Shown here: positions 34,271 to 37,087 of the stretch, piece after piece | Layout: each line of letters begins with the position of its first letter | How positions within the stretch are numbered: the first letter of the stretch is position 1 | Assembly (NCBI GenBank): GCA_050260415.1 | Contig: JBLNCE010000146.1 | Coordinates: 1 to 37,087, forward strand | Reading direction: 5' to 3' | From: JBLNCE01 sp050260415 | Lineage (GTDB): Bacteria; Bacillota; UBA4882; JAAYXC01 | DNA: 37,087 bases | Program-made: the position numbers and the translations under genes | Notes under the pieces: model-generated | Told to the model about the DNA's origin: nothing | Seen by the model: the letters and a program-made list of their open reading frames with translations, nothing else | Database searches by the model: none

Positions 34271-35671
34271 TCACCCCTTGTCGCGCGTCGCGCCCGACGG
34301 CCTCCCCGCCCACCTCACCCCGGCCAGGACGGCCAGATCCCGGTCGAGGCAACACAGGTCCGCCCGCGAGACATCCCGCAGCCGCGCCCGCCCGAGTGTC
34401 TGGGCGATCTGGTTCATCTCGGCCGCGCAAGACCGCAAAAAGCGCGCCAGGTATTCGGCGCCTTTGTCCGGGTCGAAGCTTCCCGCCCGGCGCCCTCGGT
34501 GGAAGAGCAGTTCGGTCGGCGGCTCGAAAGGAGTTACCTTTTCCACCTGCGCGTGCGCGATGGCCAGGAGCGCGGCCGTGCCGAGAATAACGGCGTCCGC
34601 CCCCAGGGCCAAGGCCTTGAGGATTACACCCGGCTGGTGGATACCGCCGCCCGCGACCAGTGAAACATGGCCGCGTACACCCGCCTGGCGGAGGAAGCGA
34701 TCCGCCCTGCATAGCGCATAAAGCGTCGGCAGCCCCGTGTCGTCATGCAGCGCCGTTCCCAGTCCATGCGTGCCGCCCTCGGCCCCGCTGATGGCGATGA
34801 CATCCGGTTCGGCCTGGAGAATGGCGGCCAACTCCGCTTCGAGACGGCCGGTGGCGCCGATCTTGACCCCGACGGGCACACCCCCGGTTACCTCGCGGAT
34901 CCAGGCGACCAGTTCCCGCAGGGGACCAGGACCGGCGCCTTCCGGCAGAACGGTGCCGCTCTTGGGCGCCGCTCCCGCCAGCGCGGCGCGTAACTCCGGG
35001 TCGATCTCGAGTTCTTTCCGGCTGATGGTGCTGGCGGCCGGGCCCGTCGCGCCGTGGCCCAACATGATCTCCACCATGTCGGCCCGCTTAAGGATCTCCG
35101 GCTCGCGCATCCAGCCGCCGCGGGTCATCTGGAGGATAAGGAGCCCCGCCGCCTCCCTCTCGGCCGGGAGGTACGGACCACTCCCGGTATTGGTCGCGGT
35201 TCCCACCAGCGCCGTCCCGCGGGCCAGGGCGATCTTGGCCCTGCTGCTCAGCGCGTTGCCCCAGGCCATGCCGCCCACCACGATCGGCAGCTCGATCCGC
35301 ATTGGCTTTGCCGCCCGCGGGCCGACCACCACGCGGCCATCCACGCTCAGATCGGCGGGTAGAGGGGTATCCGCGACATAGACCGGGCTAAAAAAGAACT
35401 TGTTCCACGGAGACAAGACGCGCCGCGCTCCAAAGGGACGCTTCTCGGGCTTGCCCGATTCGGACCTCAGCTCCAGTTCCGCCAGGTCCATGGGACCCAC
35501 TTTGAGAAGGACGTTCACCATCTCCAGGAGATTCTCGTGGTATGGATCGGCAAAAATCCGCTTGGTGAGCCGGTCGACGAGCAGGTTCACGATCGGCCTG
35601 GCCAGGATGGCAAGAAATATCACGACGATCCCCAGCGCCGTTAGACAGGCTGTAAGTGTCGGCCAGAACAC
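34271..35671 (-). CDS. FMN-binding glutamate synthase-domain protein, membrane anchored, copy A
   Basis: A 466-residue paralogue of the 32857-34266 product, similar along the whole length, from FWPTLTACLTALG at the N-terminus to RARLRDVSRADLCCLDRDLA at the end. It carries LPIVVGGMAWGNALSSRAK, IEMLGHGATGPAAS-type (here VEIMLGHGATG), IAISGAEGGTHGLG and VAGGGIHQPGVILKALALGADAVILGT. It also lacks the iron-sulfur cysteines. The GTG start at 35671 was chosen because AGGAG lies 7 nt upstream and the paralogue begins at the same residue (FWPTL); a longer frame reaches 35734. First gene of the leftward group; the acetyltransferase gene diverges from it. Copy B starts 4 bp after its stop, so the pair is surely co-transcribed and may form a heteromer. 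Confidence 0.85.
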   Translation of the reverse strand: MFWPTLTACLTALGIVVIFLAILARPIVNLLVDRLTKRIFADPYHENLLEMVNVLLKVGPMDLAELELRSESGKPEKRPFGARRVLSPWNKFFFSPVYVADTPLPADLSVDGRVVVGPRAAKPMRIELPIVVGGMAWGNALSSRAKIALARGTALVGTATNTGSGPYLPAEREAAGLLILQMTRGGWMREPEILKRADMVEIMLGHGATGPAASTISRKELEIDPELRAALAGAAPKSGTVLPEGAGPGPLRELVAWIREVTGGVPVGVKIGATGRLEAELAAILQAEPDVIAISGAEGGTHGLGTALHDDTGLPTLYALCRADRFLRQAGVRGHVSLVAGGGIHQPGVILKALALGADAVILGTAALLAIAHAQVEKVTPFEPPTELLFHRGRRAGSFDPDKGAEYLARFLRSCAAEMNQIAQTLGRARLRDVSRADLCCLDRDLAVLAGVRWAGRPSGATRDKG

Positions 35672-35935
35672 GGACTCACTCCTCAGTGGTCCTAGTCTGC
35701 CCCATCGCAAAGGATAACTCAACATTCGCCGCAATCCACCTGGGAGACAGATGCGGGTCCCCGGCGTACTTCATGAACCTTCGACATACGTTATAGGGAG
35801 TCTTACTTTGGCCGCGTCTACCCCCGGCTGGTGCGGGGCGAAGCCGCGAAGCCAGGCGGAGCGGGAGCCTGTCGCGCCGTTGGCCGGAGACCGCGGTCGA
35901 GGTCGCCGCCAGTTTTGGAAGATGGAGGCTGGAGC
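35672..35935. other. Divergent intergenic region
   Basis: 264 bp between the divergently transcribed glutamate-synthase-like and acetyltransferase genes. No convincing -35/-10 pair, operator palindrome or terminator was found on either strand. Confidence 0.3.
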
Positions 35936-37087
35936 TTGGAAGGTCCGCGAACGATTACCATGGACGAGTTGCCGCTCATCGAGGAGTTGGCCGGCGCCGT
36001 CGTTCGTGAGCCCGAGGGCCTGCCCGCCGTGCCTTGTTCCGCGTTGCCGCGGGTCTTTGCCCCGGCTAATGCCCATCATATCTGGGCGGTCTTTGACGGG
36101 GGCCGCCCGGCGGCCATGGTAAGCTACCTGCTGGACCGGGTGGCGATCGGCGGCTGCGAAGTCCTAGCCGCCAGCCTTTCCACGATCGCCACGCGGCCCG
36201 AGTACCGCGGCCAGGGTCTGGCCTCCCTGATCCTCGACGGCTGCCTCGGCTCGATGCGCGCCGAAGGCGCGCGGATCTTGTTCGCTCCTGGAGACCGGAG
36301 CCTTTTCCGGCGGCTTGGCTGCTACCCCGGCGGCATCGTTTGGACGGCCAAGTTGGACGCCGCGGAGACGCCACCGCCCGGCGAAGCCGTGCTCCGCGCC
36401 GTCTCCGGCGATGATAATCTGGCCGCACTATGGCGGCTCCACGCCGGCGAGGATCCCCGGATCATACGCGACCAGGAACAATTTCGCCTGGCGTTTCTGG
36501 CCGATGCTTTCGCCCGTGCCTCCGGGTTGGAGACCCGCGCCTGGCTGGCGCAGCGGGAGGGGAAACCAAACGCCTATGCCGTCGTGGGCGTACCCCTGGA
36601 CGGCCCGCCGCATGGGTGCCTCGTGGAGTATGCCGGCGACCGGCGGGCGCTCGCCGGCGCGCTGCGCACGATTCTTGCCCGTACGGGGCTCAAGAGCATC
36701 GAGGTTTCCATCCCCCATGGCGACCATTTGTTTCTGGACCGGCTGCGGGTCGCAGGGGGGGCTTGGCAAGCCCGGGCCATGCCCGGCGCGATTGGGATTC
36801 TGGATCCAGCCGGCTTTTGGCGGGATCTGCAGCCATCATTGGTGCACAGTATCGGGGAAGCCAGCGCCAGGCGGATCTCGGTCACCGCCAGCGGGGACGG
36901 CGCGGTCTGTCTCAGAGTGGGTCAGGAAGCCATGGTCCTGCAGGACCAGGAACGCCTCGTCGGGCTCTTCTTTGGCGCCGGGGAAAGACCCTGGCCGGAC
37001 CGGGTGATGCCGGGCAACCTGCAGCGGACGCTCTCCGCCTGCCTTCCCCTGCCTCTGCCGTGGCGGTGGGGGTTGGATTATGTCTAG
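35936..37087 (+). CDS. GNAT-family N-acetyltransferase
   Basis: The only rightward gene, 383 residues, complete with a TAG stop at the window end. An N-terminal GNAT domain begins RTITMDELPLIEELAG and has the acetyl-CoA motif A in STIATRPEYRGQGLASLIL (RxxGxGxA-type), followed by FRRLGCYPGG. A second GNAT-like or SCP2-like half fills the rest, as in Eis-type two-domain proteins. The TTG at 35936 is preferred because GGAGG lies 7 nt upstream and it restores the first GNAT strand; the ATG at 35960 is the alternative. Substrate unknown; the length fits an Eis-like acetyltransferase with a C-terminal sterol-carrier-type domain. Confidence 0.82.
   Translation: MEGPRTITMDELPLIEELAGAVVREPEGLPAVPCSALPRVFAPANAHHIWAVFDGGRPAAMVSYLLDRVAIGGCEVLAASLSTIATRPEYRGQGLASLILDGCLGSMRAEGARILFAPGDRSLFRRLGCYPGGIVWTAKLDAAETPPPGEAVLRAVSGDDNLAALWRLHAGEDPRIIRDQEQFRLAFLADAFARASGLETRAWLAQREGKPNAYAVVGVPLDGPPHGCLVEYAGDRRALAGALRTILARTGLKSIEVSIPHGDHLFLDRLRVAGGAWQARAMPGAIGILDPAGFWRDLQPSLVHSIGEASARRISVTASGDGAVCLRVGQEAMVLQDQERLVGLFFGAGERPWPDRVMPGNLQRTLSACLPLPLPWRWGLDYV

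Overview
The window is about 60% GC and bacterial. It comes from a saprophytic, probably anaerobic plant-polysaccharide degrader. Every gene but the last reads leftwards. Start codons are a mix of ATG, GTG and TTG, most behind clear AGGAGG-type ribosome sites. The (Re)-citrate-synthase-like enzyme, the uroporphyrinogen-decarboxylase-type proteins and the glycosidase repertoire suggest a high-GC Bacillota lineage or a relative. This placement is an inference from content only, and a diderm host is possible because the solute-binding protein has no lipobox.

Region 1 (1-14.1 kb) is an exported cellulose/hemicellulose-degrading locus: a GH3 N-acetylglucosaminidase-type enzyme (cut by the window edge), a very large GH9, a GH12 lipoprotein, a clan GH-A lipoprotein and a second GH9. 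The last four carry shared accessory modules: Fn3-like, PA14, F5/8 type C, a CBM35-like module, and a recurrent module ending in EWGR(F/L)D that occurs four times. The genes are separated by 110-370 bp, and hairpins lie beyond their stop codons, so they look like independent transcription units. Two leaders share a 25-nt conserved element.

Region 2 (14.2-19.0 kb) is a five-gene operon: SDR dehydrogenase, glucarate-dehydratase-type enolase, metallo-beta-lactamase-fold hydrolase, RraA-type aldolase and a CBM9-like protein. Read as a pathway it would oxidise a sugar, open the lactone, dehydrate the acid and cleave the 2-keto-3-deoxy acid to pyruvate plus an aldehyde. Three LacI-type operator-like sites (core TGACACCGGTGTCA), one inside a perfect 36-bp palindrome, and a strong terminator lie upstream. 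A fourth site lies upstream of a GH9 gene, so one regulator may couple cellulase expression to this pathway.

Region 3 (19.0-31.0 kb) is an uptake and processing locus: amidohydrolase, ROK repressor, uroporphyrinogen-decarboxylase-like protein, ABC sugar-binding protein and two permeases (no ATPase), GH35 enzyme, second uroporphyrinogen-decarboxylase-like protein and a fucose/arabinose-isomerase-like enzyme.

Region 4 (31.2-35.7 kb) holds a (Re)-citrate synthase/LeuA-like enzyme behind two tandem, membrane-anchored FMN glutamate-synthase-domain proteins. They may form a glutamate-related unit. A GNAT acetyltransferase is transcribed divergently at the right end. No tRNA, rRNA, CRISPR array, insertion sequence or phage gene was seen.
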